From assembly GCA_934563745.1 (NCBI GenBank), contig CAKTHE010000033.1:1-14267 (forward strand): a DNA stretch of 14,267 nt, in the 5' to 3' direction. The notes under the pieces are model-generated. The model was not told where the DNA came from, made no database searches, and worked only from the letters and a program-made list of their open reading frames with translations. The translations under genes were made by a program, and so were the position numbers. Origin of the DNA: an uncultured Dysosmobacter sp. GTDB taxonomy: Bacteria > Bacillota > Clostridia > Oscillospirales > Oscillospiraceae. Each line of letters opens with the position of its first letter. Position 1 is the stretch's first letter. Shown piece after piece: positions 13,644-14,267 of the stretch.

Positions 13644-14267
13644 GTCGCACCCCGTAAGGGGTGCGTGGATTGAAATAATCCACCGTCCATGCACCACCGG
13701 GGCCACGTCGGGTCGCACCCCGTAAGGGGTGCGTGGATTGAAATAACGCCAAGCATCAGGGCGACATCTCCGGGCTGGTCGCACCCCGTAAGGGGTGCGT
13801 GGATTGAAATTTACTTCGGCACCCAAAAGGTCTCGGAGGGCGGCAAGTCGCACCCCGTAAGGGGTGCGTGGATTGAAATCGCGGCCACATCTGAGGAGGT
13901 GAGCCATGGCCAAGTCGCACCCCGTAAGGGGTGCGTGGATTGAAATGACATTGCGCTCCACCAGGACGCGCCTCCGGTCGAGTCGCACCCCGTAAGGGGT
14001 GCGTGGATTGAAATAGGAGATCAATGAAGAACGTGATCAGCTGCTTGGTCGCACCCCGTAAGGGGTGCGTGGATTGAAATATTTTGGCGTACACGAAGGT
14101 CCGGGTGGGCCTGCGTCGCACCCCGTAAGGGGTGCGTGGATTGAAATGTTCCGAACCGCCTGGTTTGGCAGCACTGGAAAGTCGCACCCCGTAAGGGGTG
14201 CGTGGATTGAAATTCAAGCACCTTTTTGCGGATAAAGGGCGTCATGGCCGTCGCACCCCGTAAGGGG

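Larger units (their letters stand above)
13106..14267 (+). CRISPR. Type I-C CRISPR array, 17 full repeats, 17 spacers, continuing beyond the window
   Basis: The 33-bp repeat begins GTCGCACCCCGTAAGGGG and ends TGCGTGGATTGAAAT. It holds an 8-bp stem (CGCACCCC / GGGGTGCG) with loop GTAA, followed by the 11-nt tag TGGATTGAAAT. Repeats start at 13106, 13173, 13239, 13305, 13373, 13440, 13507, 13575, 13644, 13712, 13778, 13847, 13914, 13982, 14048, 14115, 14181 and 14250 (the last cut at 18 bases). By eye they are all identical. Spacers are 33-36 bp. The tag at the 3' side of each repeat gives transcription on the plus strand, from the leader beside cas2. Uniform repeats with no decay suggest an active array. 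Spacers 6 and 8 are near-duplicates. Confidence 0.99.

Noticed and set aside
13066..14245. Minus-strand reading frames across the array with repeated FNPRTPYGVR and QSTHPLRGAT peptides
   Set aside because: They are translations of the CRISPR repeat, a well-known source of false hypothetical proteins; no ribosome binding sites or homologous domains.

Overview
The window looks like chromosomal DNA of a GC-rich, endospore-forming member of the Clostridia (an Oscillospiraceae/Ruminococcaceae-like gut bacterium is my best guess). The evidence is a class A RNase P RNA, the sporulation gene yunB, a CotJC-like spore-coat remnant, an NAD-dependent DNA ligase and strong AGGAGG-type ribosome binding sites. 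No 16S rRNA is present, so the taxonomy is inference.

Region 1 (1-5054) is housekeeping. The 5' part of rnpB leaves the window on the minus strand. It diverges from a plus-strand group murD - yunB - ligA, which ends at a perfect bidirectional terminator (4488-4523). Facing this terminator on the minus strand is an N-terminally truncated cotJC-like gene.

Region 2 (5102-12946) is a complete type I-C CRISPR-Cas locus in two transcription units. Unit one is cas3 alone, from a near-consensus promoter (5102-5130). An intrinsic-terminator-like hairpin sits inside its 5' leader, 15 bases before the start codon. Unit two is cas5c-cas8c(-internal cas11c)-cas7c-cas4-cas1-cas2, tightly overlapped, from its own promoter (7606-7634). 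Region 3 (12947-14267) is an AT-rich leader and a CRISPR array with 17 full identical 33-bp repeats, 17 spacers and an eighteenth repeat cut by the window edge.

The most interesting object is in the 293-bp gap between cas3 and cas5c. On the minus strand there is a free-standing crRNA-like gene. It has a consensus promoter (TTGACA-17-TATATT) and one degenerate CRISPR repeat. The stem sequence of that repeat is entirely different from the array's (CACTG-GAAT-CAGTG), but the 11-nt crRNA 5' tag is kept (TGGATTGAAAC). A spacer-like segment and a 14-bp terminator hairpin follow. The spacer-like segment matches 16 of its first 19 positions at a site directly upstream of the -35 box of the cas5c operon. 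The mismatches are at positions 6, 12 and 17, and a TTC PAM, the type I-C PAM, lies exactly where it should. This is what a CreR-type guide would look like: Cascade made by the operon is led back to its own promoter and represses it without full interference. I infer a built-in negative feedback on Cascade and adaptation genes. cas3 is wired separately, possibly through leader attenuation.

Working together: Cas1-Cas2-Cas4 add spacers, Cas5c cuts pre-crRNA, Cas5c-Cas8c-Cas7c-Cas11c form the surveillance complex, Cas3 degrades the target, and the proposed guide RNA sets the dose of the complex.
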